DNA of 64,000 nt from Bacillus sp. AFS006103 (GTDB taxonomy: Bacteria; Bacillota; Bacilli; Bacillales; Cytobacillaceae): assembly GCA_002559145.1 (NCBI GenBank), contig NTXX01000036.1:67142-131141 (forward strand). Direction: 5' to 3'. Under the pieces are notes generated by a model that saw nothing but the letters and a program-made list of their open reading frames with translations, did no database searches and was not told the origin of the DNA. A program made the translations under genes and the position numbers. This document shows, piece after piece, positions 50,706 through 59,617 of the stretch (the stretch's first letter is position 1; each line of letters opens with the position of its first letter).

Positions 50706-52952
50706 ATGATTTTGTTAACAATGAATAAAATACAAGAAGTAATCAAACGAGATAAACGTATTGTTCCATTTTGTCCTGAAAAAATAATACAGGCTGTTGA
50801 AAAGGCTGAACAAGCTACAGAACAAGGAGTTACAACGAACCTAGCTCAAAAGATATTGGAAGATTTGAATGAACGTATTCAACACATTCGAATTTCAGTA
50901 GAAGATATTCAAGACTTAGTAGAAATTGAACTTATGAAGAGTGAGAGGACGGATGTAGCAAAAGCCTATATCTTATATCGTGAAGAAAGATCGAAAGCTA
51001 GAAATGGAAAATCATTTGATACGATTGCGTCGATTATTAGAGCGGAGTCAAATGATATTACAAAGGAAAATGCCAATATGAGTGCGGAGACGCCTTCTGG
51101 AATGATGATGAAGTTCGCAAGCGAAACGACAAAAGCTTATACGTCAGCCGAATTACTGAAACCAGAACATCATTTCTTGCATCGAGCTGGAGCAATCCAT
51201 ATCCATGACCTTGATTTTTATCCAACTCGAAGCTTAACCTGCGTACAGCATCCGCTTGATAAAATGCTCGAAAATGGAATGGAGGTTAATCATGCTGCAC
51301 TGCGTCGTCCCAATGGGATTCATGGGGCTGCAGTAATGGCATGCATTTCTCTTGAGACTGCTCAAAATGAAATGCACGGAGGACAATCGATTCCAGCTTT
51401 TGATTTCTATATGGCTCCATTTGTTAAAGTAACGTACGAAAAAGAATTGAAGAAGGCTTGTGAATTTACGGGATGTGATTTTGACAAATTAATAGCTATT
51501 CCTATTTCTGTTTATAAAGAAAAAGATTTGGATGGCTTGGCCGGAGATGAAAGAGTCATTCAATATGCTTTAAATCGTACAATAAATACTGTATATCAAG
51601 CGATGGAAGGGTTTATACATAACATGAACAGCATTCATTCGCGCGGCGGGAATCAAGTTGTTTTCTCTTCCATTAATTATGGGACAGATACATCTCCAGA
51701 GGGACGCTGTGTGATGGAGCAGCTACTCCTTTCAACCGAACGTGGCGTTGGCAATGGGCAAACAGCTATTTTCCCTATTCAAATTTTTAAAGTAAAAGAC
51801 GGAGTCAACTTAAAAGAGGGCGATTCTAATTATGATTTATTCCAATTAGCCTGTCGCGTAACGGCAAAACGTTTCTTTCCAAACTTTATCAACTTAGATG
51901 CACCCTTTAATCAGCATGAAAAATGGACTGTCGAGGATCCAACACGTTATCTGTATGAAGCAGCTACAATGGGTTGTCGTACCCGTGTATTTGAAAATAT
52001 TCATGGAGAAAAGACATCTGTCGGTCGGGGTAACGCTTCCTTTACTTCTATCAATCTAGTGCGTATCGCATTAGAGACAATGGAAGAAGTCGAAAGAGGA
52101 GAGTTTTCCGAAGAAGAGAAATGGGCCCATTTCTATGGGAAACTTGAGAATTTAGTGGGAGAAGTTGGAGAACAATTAAAAATACGCTATGATTTCCAAA
52201 AACAAGCTTTAGCGAAACAATTTCCAACGGTCATGAAATATTTATGGCGAGGTGGAAGTGAATTAAAACTAGAAAACCCAATTGAAAAAGTGATAAATCA
52301 ATCTACTTTAGCGATCGGATTTATTGGACTAGCAGAATGTTTACTCGCATTAATGGGGAAACATCACGGAGAATCCGATGAAGCACAAACAAAAGGGTTG
52401 GAAATTATCACCTTTATGCGAGATAAATGTACGGAACTAAAAGAATGTCATCAACTTAACTATAGCTTACTTGCTACACCAGCTGAATCGTTGTGTAAAA
52501 AGTTCCCTAAACTTGATCGAGAACGTTTTGGTGAAGTGGAAGGAATCAATACTCGGGAATACTATACCAATTCAAACCATGTCCCCGTTTGGCATCATAT
52601 ATCTGCTGTAAAGAAAATGACCATTGAAGCACCGTATCATGCCCTCACATTAGGTGGACATATTGCTTATATCGAACTAGATGGAAAAGCATCCGAAAAC
52701 TGGCAGGCGATTGAAAAGATGGTATTGATGGCACATCACCTAGAAATTGGTTATTTCAGTTTAAATCATACGATCTGTCGCTGCTTAGATTGCGGACATG
52801 AAACAAGCGATGCTGAAGCGATAACATGTGAAGCATGTCATAGCGATCATTTGGATGTGATCCAACGTATTACAGGATACTTGGTTGGTACAACGGGCAA
52901 GTGGAATGAAGGGAAAAAAGCGGAATTACAAGATCGAGTCATTCATTCATAA
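50706..52952 (+). CDS. nrdD: Anaerobic (class III) ribonucleoside-triphosphate reductase
   Basis: The start is one of several close codons (GTG 50703, ATG 50706, ATG 50721). The roughly 748-residue protein has an N-terminal ATP-cone (about 8-95), the core GRGNASFTSINLVRIALE, a C-terminal zinc site (CRCLDCG...CEACH), and the glycyl-radical motif RITGYL near residue 724 with its Gly. It reduces NTPs using formate and works only without oxygen. It is followed by its activase. No terminator separates it from nrdF, so the upstream riboswitch and NrdR boxes probably control it too. Confidence 0.93.
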   Translation: MILLTMNKIQEVIKRDKRIVPFCPEKIIQAVEKAEQATEQGVTTNLAQKILEDLNERIQHIRISVEDIQDLVEIELMKSERTDVAKAYILYREERSKARNGKSFDTIASIIRAESNDITKENANMSAETPSGMMMKFASETTKAYTSAELLKPEHHFLHRAGAIHIHDLDFYPTRSLTCVQHPLDKMLENGMEVNHAALRRPNGIHGAAVMACISLETAQNEMHGGQSIPAFDFYMAPFVKVTYEKELKKACEFTGCDFDKLIAIPISVYKEKDLDGLAGDERVIQYALNRTINTVYQAMEGFIHNMNSIHSRGGNQVVFSSINYGTDTSPEGRCVMEQLLLSTERGVGNGQTAIFPIQIFKVKDGVNLKEGDSNYDLFQLACRVTAKRFFPNFINLDAPFNQHEKWTVEDPTRYLYEAATMGCRTRVFENIHGEKTSVGRGNASFTSINLVRIALETMEEVERGEFSEEEKWAHFYGKLENLVGEVGEQLKIRYDFQKQALAKQFPTVMKYLWRGGSELKLENPIEKVINQSTLAIGFIGLAECLLALMGKHHGESDEAQTKGLEIITFMRDKCTELKECHQLNYSLLATPAESLCKKFPKLDRERFGEVEGINTREYYTNSNHVPVWHHISAVKKMTIEAPYHALTLGGHIAYIELDGKASENWQAIEKMVLMAHHLEIGYFSLNHTICRCLDCGHETSDAEAITCEACHSDHLDVIQRITGYLVGTTGKWNEGKKAELQDRVIHS

Positions 52953-52970
52953 AAGGCAGGGGGAACGAAA

Positions 52971-53468
52971 TTGAAAATCGGAGGATTCTATTCTGATTCT
53001 ATCTCGAATGGTGAAGGGTGGAGAGCTGTTCTTTTCGTATCAGGATGTCCACATCACTGCCTGGGATGCCATAATCCAGAATCCTGGGATAGGGAATATG
53101 GAGAACTGTATGTCGAAGATGATATTTATACTCAAATTATAGAGAATCCCTTTTTAGATGGGTTAACACTATCTGGTGGAGAACCTTTTCTTTATTGCCA
53201 AGAGCTATTTTCGTTAGTGAAACGTGTAAAAGCAACGGGATTAAATATTTGGTCTTATACAGGATTTACATTTGAAGAACTTTTAGGCTGGTCTGAAAAG
53301 AATTCTGATGTACAAGCATTTCTACAAGAAGTAGATATATTAGTAGATGGAAAGTTTTTAATAGAGAAAATGGAACCGAAGCAACGTTTTCGTGGTAGTT
53401 GCAATCAACGTATCATTGATGTTCAGGCTTCATTGAAGAAACAAGAGGTTGTCTTATATGTGGCTTAA
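52971..53468 (+). CDS. nrdG: Anaerobic RNR activating radical SAM protein NrdG
   Basis: The 165-residue protein starts at a TTG after AGGGGGAACG. It has the radical SAM cluster CPHHCLGC (CxxxCxxC, about 27-34), the GxNPESWD activase signature and LSGGEPF SAM motif. It generates the glycyl radical in NrdD. This is the last gene of the operon. Confidence 0.93.
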   Translation: MKIGGFYSDSISNGEGWRAVLFVSGCPHHCLGCHNPESWDREYGELYVEDDIYTQIIENPFLDGLTLSGGEPFLYCQELFSLVKRVKATGLNIWSYTGFTFEELLGWSEKNSDVQAFLQEVDILVDGKFLIEKMEPKQRFRGSCNQRIIDVQASLKKQEVVLYVA

Positions 53469-53489
53469 ATGGAAAAAGCGTGTTTTGAT

Positions 53490-53676
53490 CCCATCTGCTT
53501 TGTATTGGGATTAATTGATTGATAAAATGAATTTTACCACACCTTTCGGGTAGTTCGGAACGGAGGTTGTGAGTTATTATTTTTAGGAAATGTTTGTTAG
53601 GATAGTTTCTTTTTTAAAAATCCGATGCAATAAGCTAGATTGGCTACCGTATAGCTTCATTTTTAAGGTTTACTGT
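53490..53676 (+). pseudogene. Internally deleted copy of the MOSC gene and its promoter region
   Basis: This stretch repeats 30168-30310 (CTGCTTTGTATTGG, the GATAAAATGAATTTTACCAC block, and TTATTTTTAGGAAATGTTTG with the start codon). It then jumps to the last codons of the MOSC gene (AATCCGATGCAATAA) and the downstream GATTGG...TAGCTTCAT text. About 555 bases of the reading frame are missing. It is a duplicated and then deleted copy of the 30-31 kb locus. Confidence 0.75.
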
Positions 53677-54021
53677 CGTCAATAAGGTCTATTGGCTTAG
53701 ATTTAAAAGGGGTTGGCATTTATTGCTTACCTCTTTTTTACGTCTTTGTGAATATAAAGGGAAAAGTAAGGAATTTGTCGAATTGGTTCAGAATTGGTTC
53801 AGAATCATCTAATGTATCTGAGGAAATCTAAATAGTTGTACTATAACCTGAAAAAAGGTGCCAGGATCTTGGTAATTCATTTTTTATAGGCTTTCAACAT
53901 AAATGAAAATTGTGATATTATTATATTTGAATTGTAATATTTTTGTAGAATGATAAAAAAATTCCATCACGATTTTGTGCAGAAGAGAAGTGTATATTTT
54001 CTAATGAAAAAGGAGAATTCG
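53677..54021. other. Intergenic region, no gene seen
   Basis: AT-rich. It contains a direct duplication of ATTGGTTCAGA around 53782-53804 and a GGTGCC half-site of the dispersed palindrome family at about 53858. A promoter for the lipoprotein gene is expected near 53910-53950 but is not clear. Confidence 0.5.
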
Positions 54022-55548
54022 ATGTTTAAAAAACTGTTTCTAGTTATTGTTGCTTCTGTCTTTTTAATGACCGCATGTGATTCGGTAAAAGGTGTTAATT
54101 TGAATCAAATGATTTTGAATAATGCCAAGATTAAGTCATCCCAAAGTTATGCAGTTGCTTCACTCCATCTTTCTTATAAGAAATCAAATGTAAAGGATAA
54201 AGAGTATTTAAAAGTATTAAATCTTTTGAACAATATGGAACTTCAGGTTCAAACCAAAATGCAAAATGCTGATACGATCTCGATGGGTGGATTTGTCAAA
54301 CTTAAACAAGGTAAAATTCCCTTTCAGTTATATTCTGATAAAAAGCAGATGGTTTTATTATTAGATCAAGCTTCTAAGGCAATCCGCATCCCTGTTCAGC
54401 AGGATGGGGGATCTACTGAAAAATTAGTTCAAACTATTCAGTCCAAATTGCTTCCTTCTGTTGTGAAGGATCTGCCTAACCCAAAACATATTAACGTCCA
54501 AAATAACGTACATTATAAAGTACATGGCGAGAAAATAACAGGTCACAAGATTCATGCTGTAGTATATGCTAATGAATTGCCTAGTCTATTGTTAAAATTC
54601 CTTGATAATCTGTCAAAAGATCAAAAAGCGCTCACACAATTGGCTAGGACTATTAATGAAGTTACTAAAATGTCAGGCGATGATACGGTTGTTTCTGTAG
54701 AGGAGCTTAAGCAAGTCATACAAGTAGTTAGGGTTCAGTTTAATCAGTCATTACCTGAGATGAAAAAATCAGGAATGCTGACTAAAAGAAACTTTCTTAA
54801 AACCGATATTTTGATAGATAAAAAATTTAACCAAAGAAAATCTTACACTGAAATTGGATTGAAAAAGCTTCCAGAAGAGAGTGGTGGGTTGGATGGAATC
54901 ACTCTTAAGGTTACCCAAGAAGTTTGGAATATTAACAAAAAGGTAAAAGCACAAAAAATTAACAGAACAAAATTCTTGAGTGAAGATGCTTCAGAAGATA
55001 AATTTTTGTCAACATTGGATAAAAAACATAGTGTCCTTTACCATGTAATAAAGTCTTTTGCACCAAGCATTCCAACAGTCAATTCTGTAAATGATCATGC
55101 TACTGTTATTAGTGGCAAAGTTGAAACAGATTCAAAAGTTTATGCAATGGTGGGAAGCAAACAAATTGGCAAAGCAACTGCAAAAAATGGTAGATATACC
55201 ATTAAAATTAAAAAGCAAAAAGCAGGTACAAGCATTGTTGTTTATGCGGTTGATATGGCAGGAAATAAGAGTAAGAGTAATAGAGTTAAGGTAATAGATA
55301 AAACTCCACCAGTTGTCCCGACTGTTAATAAAATAACTAGTAAAACTGTAACGGTAAGTGGTAAAGGTGAAAGTGTAGCCACTATTTATATTTACAATGG
55401 TAATAAGAAGATTGGGCAAGGAATAGTAGATCGTCGAGGAAACTATAAAGTGAAAATTGAGTTACAAAAGACGGGTTCAACATTAAAGATATACGCTCAA
55501 GACAAATCAGGCAATAAGAGTAAGAGTAGAACGGTAAAAGTAAGTTAG
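54022..55548 (+). CDS. Lipoprotein with two C-terminal Ig-like repeats
   Basis: AAAGGAG before the ATG at 54022 fixes the start. The 508-residue protein has a signal peptide with lipobox LMTAC (Cys19 anchored after cleavage). A mixed alpha/beta domain of about 300 residues follows, somewhat like Bacillus lipoproteins that bind cell-wall or coat components. At the end are two tandem Ig-like units of about 77 residues: IPTVNSVNDHATVISGKVET and VPTVNKITSKTVTVSGKGES begin them, and both close with GNKSKS followed by VKV. The Ig units suggest surface or adhesion work. The N-terminal domain is not identified. Confidence 0.78.
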   Translation: MFKKLFLVIVASVFLMTACDSVKGVNLNQMILNNAKIKSSQSYAVASLHLSYKKSNVKDKEYLKVLNLLNNMELQVQTKMQNADTISMGGFVKLKQGKIPFQLYSDKKQMVLLLDQASKAIRIPVQQDGGSTEKLVQTIQSKLLPSVVKDLPNPKHINVQNNVHYKVHGEKITGHKIHAVVYANELPSLLLKFLDNLSKDQKALTQLARTINEVTKMSGDDTVVSVEELKQVIQVVRVQFNQSLPEMKKSGMLTKRNFLKTDILIDKKFNQRKSYTEIGLKKLPEESGGLDGITLKVTQEVWNINKKVKAQKINRTKFLSEDASEDKFLSTLDKKHSVLYHVIKSFAPSIPTVNSVNDHATVISGKVETDSKVYAMVGSKQIGKATAKNGRYTIKIKKQKAGTSIVVYAVDMAGNKSKSNRVKVIDKTPPVVPTVNKITSKTVTVSGKGESVATIYIYNGNKKIGQGIVDRRGNYKVKIELQKTGSTLKIYAQDKSGNKSKSRTVKVS

Positions 55549-55581
55549 TTTTTTTAAAATCCTTGCAAGCATTAGGAATAT

Positions 55582-55637
55582 AGGTGTCTGCCCCCCCGGT
55601 GCATTAAAGCTTTAACACACTGAGAGTCAGGCACCTT
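55582..55637. repeat. Dispersed imperfect palindrome, copy 2
   Basis: AGGTGTCTGCCCCC...GAGAGTCAGGCACCT with the central TTAAAGCTTTAA. It lies 34 bases after the lipoprotein stop and is followed by TTTT, so it could serve as its terminator. Confidence 0.75.
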
Positions 55638-55699
55638 TTCCGCTAGTTGTGATAGAGCGTAATAAAAATCCTCTTATCAATGATAAGGGGATTTCCAAG

Positions 55700-56231
55700 T
55701 TAGAAGTTCCTAATTTCATCTACTGTCTTTCGATGTAACCGTTTGATGACTCCGGTCATTAACTTCACTGTATTGATATAATCATCAAAATGAATCATCG
55801 AAGTAGGGGTATGTGCATAACGGGATGGTACATTGATTAATAATACCGGCATCCCATAATTGGAGCTCTGGAATTTAGAGGCGTCTGTTCCACTGTGTTT
55901 CATAATGGAAACCTGATAAGCTATGCCGCACTCATCCGCAACCTTGATCAAAAATTTAAAAGTTTGCGATTAGAGATGGTAGAGGAATCCATTACACATA
56001 ATTCAGGACCAGGACCTAAGGAAATCCCTTCCTTTGGCATGCCATGAATATCATCGGCAGTTCCTACATCGATAGCAAAACCAATTTCTGCTTGTGATAT
56101 CTTTCCTAACGTTATCGCACCTCTGCATCCTACTTCTTCCTGAGTGGATCCGCCACCAATAAAGATATTCTCATGTCCTTCTTTTTTGAGATTTTCCATA
56201 ACTCGTAGGGATACAGCACATCCAATTCGAT
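55700..56231 (-). pseudogene. M42 family aminopeptidase, truncated and frameshifted
   Basis: Two overlapping frames encode successive parts of an M42 (glutamyl aminopeptidase / CelM-like) metallopeptidase. One has NRIGCAVSL...MENLKKEGHEN, the catalytic STQEEVGCRGA and FAIDVGTADD; the other, HSGTDASKFQSSNYGMPVLL and the C-terminus. A frameshift at about 55950 separates them, and the N-terminal third is missing where a DoxX-like fragment joins at about 56231. It cannot make an active enzyme. Confidence 0.85.
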
Positions 56232-56339
56232 TGTTCTTTGGCTTAGTGATGAACTTTAGTTTCTTCTTAGCAGGTACTGTTTCTCATCACCCAAGAGACA
56301 TTTTCCTAGGTTTATTATCCTAACTGCTGGTTACAACGC
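56232..56339 (+). pseudogene. Fragment of a DoxX gene
   Basis: About 108 bases match the 3' part of the intact DoxX gene (61685-61791) with scattered changes. They encode FSFFLAGTVSHHPRDIFLG before a frameshift. The fragment abuts the broken end of the M42 pseudogene on one side and another decayed gene on the other, marking a recombination joint. Confidence 0.8.
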
Positions 56340-56640
56340 TCAAAAGCAATAACCGCTAAATCTGCTCGGCCTCCTTTATAATAAAGGTTGCCAAGTCGAT
56401 TCAAAAGCAAGGAATCTTCTGTGGATTCCAATCTTTTTGAGTAAATATTCCTCCGCGTCAGTGGCATACTTATGGATGCTTCCATCAAAAAGTGCGTTTT
56501 TTCCAAAAGTGAACCAATTTTCTGCAAGTGGAGAGTTATAGGTTAATATAGCAGTAAGAGCCATCATTCGATATTCATTTGTTATCTCCCAAACTTCCAG
56601 CTGAGTTACAGTGATTACAGCGGAAATATCCAGTAGGCTT
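56340..56640 (-). pseudogene. Decayed gene with TPR-like C-terminus
   Basis: Two frames overlap: one with MMALTAILTYNSPLAENW and DAEEYLLKKI, the other with LLLNRLGNLYYKGGRADLAV ending in AFERCNQQL. Upstream, a GYFRCNHCNSAG zinc-ribbon-like piece precedes a stop. The YYKGGRADLAVIAFERC text resembles a tetratricopeptide unit. Stops and a frameshift show that it is dead. I cannot name the parent family. Confidence 0.5.
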
Positions 56641-56662
56641 CTGTCTTGTTCATGGGATATTC

Positions 56663-56714
56663 GGTGTCTGACCCCCGATGCGATAAAGCTTTAACATGCT
56701 GGGGTTCAGGCACT
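56663..56714. repeat. Dispersed imperfect palindrome, copy 3
   Basis: GGTGTCTGACCCCCGATGCG...TGGGGTTCAGGCACT with the central TAAAGCTTTAA; one arm base (TTCAGG for GTCAGG) is changed relative to other copies. Confidence 0.75.
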
Positions 56715-56732
56715 TAGCTTTTACTTTTTAAA

Positions 56733-57050
56733 TTAAAACAGCTCTTGCTGGAGTGCTTCGCGATTAATTAAATAAAAACTGCCCTCATCTTGGATAATAT
56801 AATTTTTCTTTTTAAATTGACTGAGCGTACGGCTAATGATTTCTCGTGTTGTGCCAATCATGTTGGCCAACTCACGGTTTGTGAAATGAATCGAAAGTCT
56901 ATATTATATTTCCCGTTCGCTTTTACCCCATTTGGATTACACAGCCTTACGAGTAACATGATGATTTGTTCATAAGTATTTTGAAGGATCTAGTTCTGCT
57001 GTATACCCATGGTTATTTCTGGAACACCTATCACTAAAGCTTGAACCATT
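56733..57050 (-). pseudogene. Crp/Fnr-family regulator, C-terminal remnant
   Basis: The minus strand encodes the C-terminal winged-helix part of a Crp/Fnr regulator: LVRLCNPNGVKANGKYNIDF, then after a frameshift FTNRELANMIGTTREIISRT and LSQFKKKNYIIQDEGSFYLI. The cAMP-binding-type N-terminal domain is absent or scrambled. Since FNR-type boxes occur at 16.7-16.8 kb, loss of one Crp/Fnr paralogue is of interest, but a functional one must be elsewhere. Confidence 0.75.
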
Positions 57051-57127
57051 AGAAACGTTTACTTAGTTTACCAAGTCGCTTTTTGGAAATAATATGATGG
57101 TTAAACAATAGATGAAGGAGGACTTGT

Positions 57128-58597
57128 ATGCCACAGGATCGAAAAGCAGAAGTTCAGAACGATGGAAGCGAAGGAAAAGAGGCAATGCCAGATAAGCCAA
57201 AATGGCTTCCGCGTCACTTGCAAATGAAGCTGCCTCACGAATTTTCTGTGAATCCTCTGTTTGCCCGCGAAGGAGAAATAGTCGTTCCGCGCTTTCAAAT
57301 GCCTGATAAAGGCATGTTACCCGAAACGGCGTATCAAATTGTCCATGATGAAATTGCTCTTGATGGCAATGCACGCCTGAATCTTGCGACATTCGTTAGC
57401 ACATGGATGGAGCCTGCCGCTGAGCAATTATATGCCAAATCATTCGACAAAAACATGATTGACAAGGATGAGTATCCGCAGACAGCCGCAATCGAGGAGC
57501 GGTGTGTCCACATTTTAGCTGACCTCTGGCATTCGCCCGTCCCCCTTACGACGATGGGCGTTTCTACTACAGGATCGTCTGAAGCCTGTATGCTCGGGGG
57601 GCTTGCGTTAAAGCGGCGCTGGCAAAACTTGCGCAAAAGCCAGGGGAAGCCGGTGGATCGGCCCAATATCGTGTTTAGTTCCGCTGTTCAAGTCGTTTGG
57701 GAAAAATTCGCGAACTATTGGGAGGTCGAACCGCGATATGTGAAAGTTAGCCCAGAGCATCCCCACTTGGATCCAGAGGGGGTCCTCGCTGTCGTGGACG
57801 AAAATACGATTGGTGTGGTGCCGATTCTCGGTGAAACGTATACTGGGCTTTACGAACCGGTTGCTGCCATTGCTAAAGCGTTGGATGATTTACAGGAAAA
57901 GACGGGTCTCGACATTCCCATGCATGTGGATGCGGCCTCGGGAGGATTTATAGCACCGTTTCTTCAACCAGACTTGGTCTGGGATTTTCAATTACCGAGG
58001 GTGAAGTCCATCAATGTTTCCGGACATAAATATGGGTTAGTCTATCCTGGGCTGGGATGGATCATATGGCGGGAAGCTGAAGATCTTCCTGAGGATCTCA
58101 TCTTCCGCGTATCCTATTTGGGCGGGAACATGCCGACCTTTGCCCTGAATTTCTCTCGTCCCGGCGCACAAGTGCTCTTGCAATATTATAACTACCTGCG
58201 TTTAGGCAAAAATGGATACTATGAGGTGCAAAAGGCCTCTCAAACAGTCGCTCATTTTCTTAGCAAGGCCATTCAGGAGATGGAACCGTTCGAACTTTTG
58301 TCCGATGGTTCGGATATTCCAGTTTTTGCTTGGCGGCTGAAAGATGGATACACATCAAACTGGAATCTTTATGACTTGTCTCGACAATTGCGTGTGTTTG
58401 GCTGGCAGGTGCCCGCCTATCCATTGCCGCCAGATATGGAAGAGGTGACGATCATGCGCGTTGTGGTTCGGAATGGATTTTCCATGGATCTCGCGCATTT
58501 GTTTTTGATGAACCTCAAACAGGCCGTTGCCTTTCTGGATTCCCTGGACGGGCCAATGCCGCATGATACGAAATGTGATAATGGGTTTCATCACTAA
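57128..58597 (+). CDS. gadB: Glutamate decarboxylase
   Basis: The 489-residue PLP enzyme has TTGSSEACMLGGLALKRRW (147-165), HVDAASGGFIAPF at 266-278 and the Schiff-base Lys301 in SGHKYGLVYPG, all typical of alpha-type glutamate decarboxylase. It converts glutamate to GABA and consumes a proton, an acid-resistance reaction. AAGGAGG precedes the ATG. The coding sequence is clearly richer in G and C than its neighbours and lies among pseudogenes and repeats, suggesting acquisition. No glutamate/GABA antiporter gene adjoins it. Confidence 0.93.
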   Translation: MPQDRKAEVQNDGSEGKEAMPDKPKWLPRHLQMKLPHEFSVNPLFAREGEIVVPRFQMPDKGMLPETAYQIVHDEIALDGNARLNLATFVSTWMEPAAEQLYAKSFDKNMIDKDEYPQTAAIEERCVHILADLWHSPVPLTTMGVSTTGSSEACMLGGLALKRRWQNLRKSQGKPVDRPNIVFSSAVQVVWEKFANYWEVEPRYVKVSPEHPHLDPEGVLAVVDENTIGVVPILGETYTGLYEPVAAIAKALDDLQEKTGLDIPMHVDAASGGFIAPFLQPDLVWDFQLPRVKSINVSGHKYGLVYPGLGWIIWREAEDLPEDLIFRVSYLGGNMPTFALNFSRPGAQVLLQYYNYLRLGKNGYYEVQKASQTVAHFLSKAIQEMEPFELLSDGSDIPVFAWRLKDGYTSNWNLYDLSRQLRVFGWQVPAYPLPPDMEEVTIMRVVVRNGFSMDLAHLFLMNLKQAVAFLDSLDGPMPHDTKCDNGFHH

Positions 58598-58652
58598 TAG
58601 GGGGTCAGACCTGATCAGATTTCCGCTTAGTTTGGATGGAATTACCACAAGC

Positions 58653-58690
58653 AAGCCCTATCCAATAACCAGTTGGATAGGGCTTTTTAT
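58653..58690 (+). terminator. Rho-independent terminator
   Basis: AAGCCCTATCCAA pairs perfectly with TTGGATAGGGCTT around a 7-base loop and is followed by T residues. The GGGGGTCAG at 58602-58611 just after gadB is a half-site of the dispersed palindrome. Confidence 0.9.
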
Positions 58691-58839
58691 TGGTGATATT
58701 TCATATAAGAAACATAAGAGAGCCTTCATACCAATTGAAATTGCCCCCTTTAATAAATCCTATAAAGTAGAAAATGATTATAGCTCTACTATTCCCATGA
58801 AGTGATATACTAGAAATAAATAAAATGGAGATGTTAATA

Positions 58840-59103
58840 GTGAAATGGGAACAAGTTCGTGAACAATTTCCGGAACAATGGGTACTTGTCGAAGCCATCT
58901 CTGCATACTCAAGAAATTCAATTCGCTATCTTCAAGAGCTATCCGTCATATCAAATTTCCCCGAATCAACTTTTGCTTGGAAAGAATACAAAAAACTACA
59001 TTTAGATGACCCTTCTCGTGAATACTATATTTTCCATACGGACCATGAAACAATTGAAGTAAAAGAACAGAAATTTATTGGAGTAAGGAGACGACTCCAG
59101 TGA
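58840..59103 (+). CDS. Hypothetical protein paired with the retropepsin-like gene
   Basis: GGAG nine bases upstream selects the GTG at 58840 (87 residues, MKWEQVREQFPEQWVLVEA...). It is a soluble, mixed-charge protein without a known motif, ending in KFIGVRRRLQ. Its stop overlaps the start of the aspartic-protease-like gene by 4 bases, an arrangement typical of a conserved two-gene unit. Function unknown. Confidence 0.65.
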   Translation: MKWEQVREQFPEQWVLVEAISAYSRNSIRYLQELSVISNFPESTFAWKEYKKLHLDDPSREYYIFHTDHETIEVKEQKFIGVRRRLQ

Positions 59104-59393
59104 AAATTCACCTGGAAGATGGATTGCCGATAGTTTCTGTTTCACTTGGATATAAAGGGAAAATAATAATTTTGGAAGATGTATTTTTGGATACAGGTTG
59201 TTCAAATACAATCTTTGATACAGTTGAAGTTGAAGGCATAGGTTTAATCATAGACCGCAAAAATGGCAGTCCTAGAAGGATGTATGGAGTCGGCGGTGAA
59301 AGTGAATTGTGCTATGAACAAAACGTCAAAGAGTTTTATGATTAAGTCGGGTCTAGTCATTGATTTTAATGAAAAAACAGTGTTTAGAAAGTA
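59100..59393 (+). pseudogene. Retropepsin-like aspartic protease, internally deleted
   Basis: The frame starts MKIHLEDGLPIVSVSLGYKG and has the catalytic LDTGCSNT (DTG) motif near residue 31. After CYEQNVKEFYD it stops at 59343-59345. The other end of the family reappears in another frame as SGLVIDFNEKTVFRK (about 59347-59393). About 30-40 residues between are missing. The gene of the intact pair would encode a protein of about 130 residues. Confidence 0.7.
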
Positions 59394-59460
59394 GAGAACC
59401 CCTTAACCGTCCTCATATAGAAAAAACTCATTTAGATACGTTACAGTGAACCGTAAAATA

Positions 59461-59512
59461 GGTGCCAGACCCCCGATACGCTAAAGTTTTAACACGCTGG
59501 GGGTCAGGCACC
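59461..59512. repeat. Dispersed imperfect palindrome, copy 4
   Basis: GGTGCCAGACCCCCGATACG...CGCTGGGGGTCAGGCACC with the centre TAAAGTTTTAA. It begins and ends with GGTGCC/GGCACC, the full outer arms. Confidence 0.8.
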
Positions 59513-59617
59513 ACTTCTGGAAGATGAAACTAGTAATTTATGTCTATTCATTGTAACTTACTGTAAGTTTCCTTAAACTAAAGGAGTGCCAGAATATATC
59601 GAGAGGAAGTCATCCCA

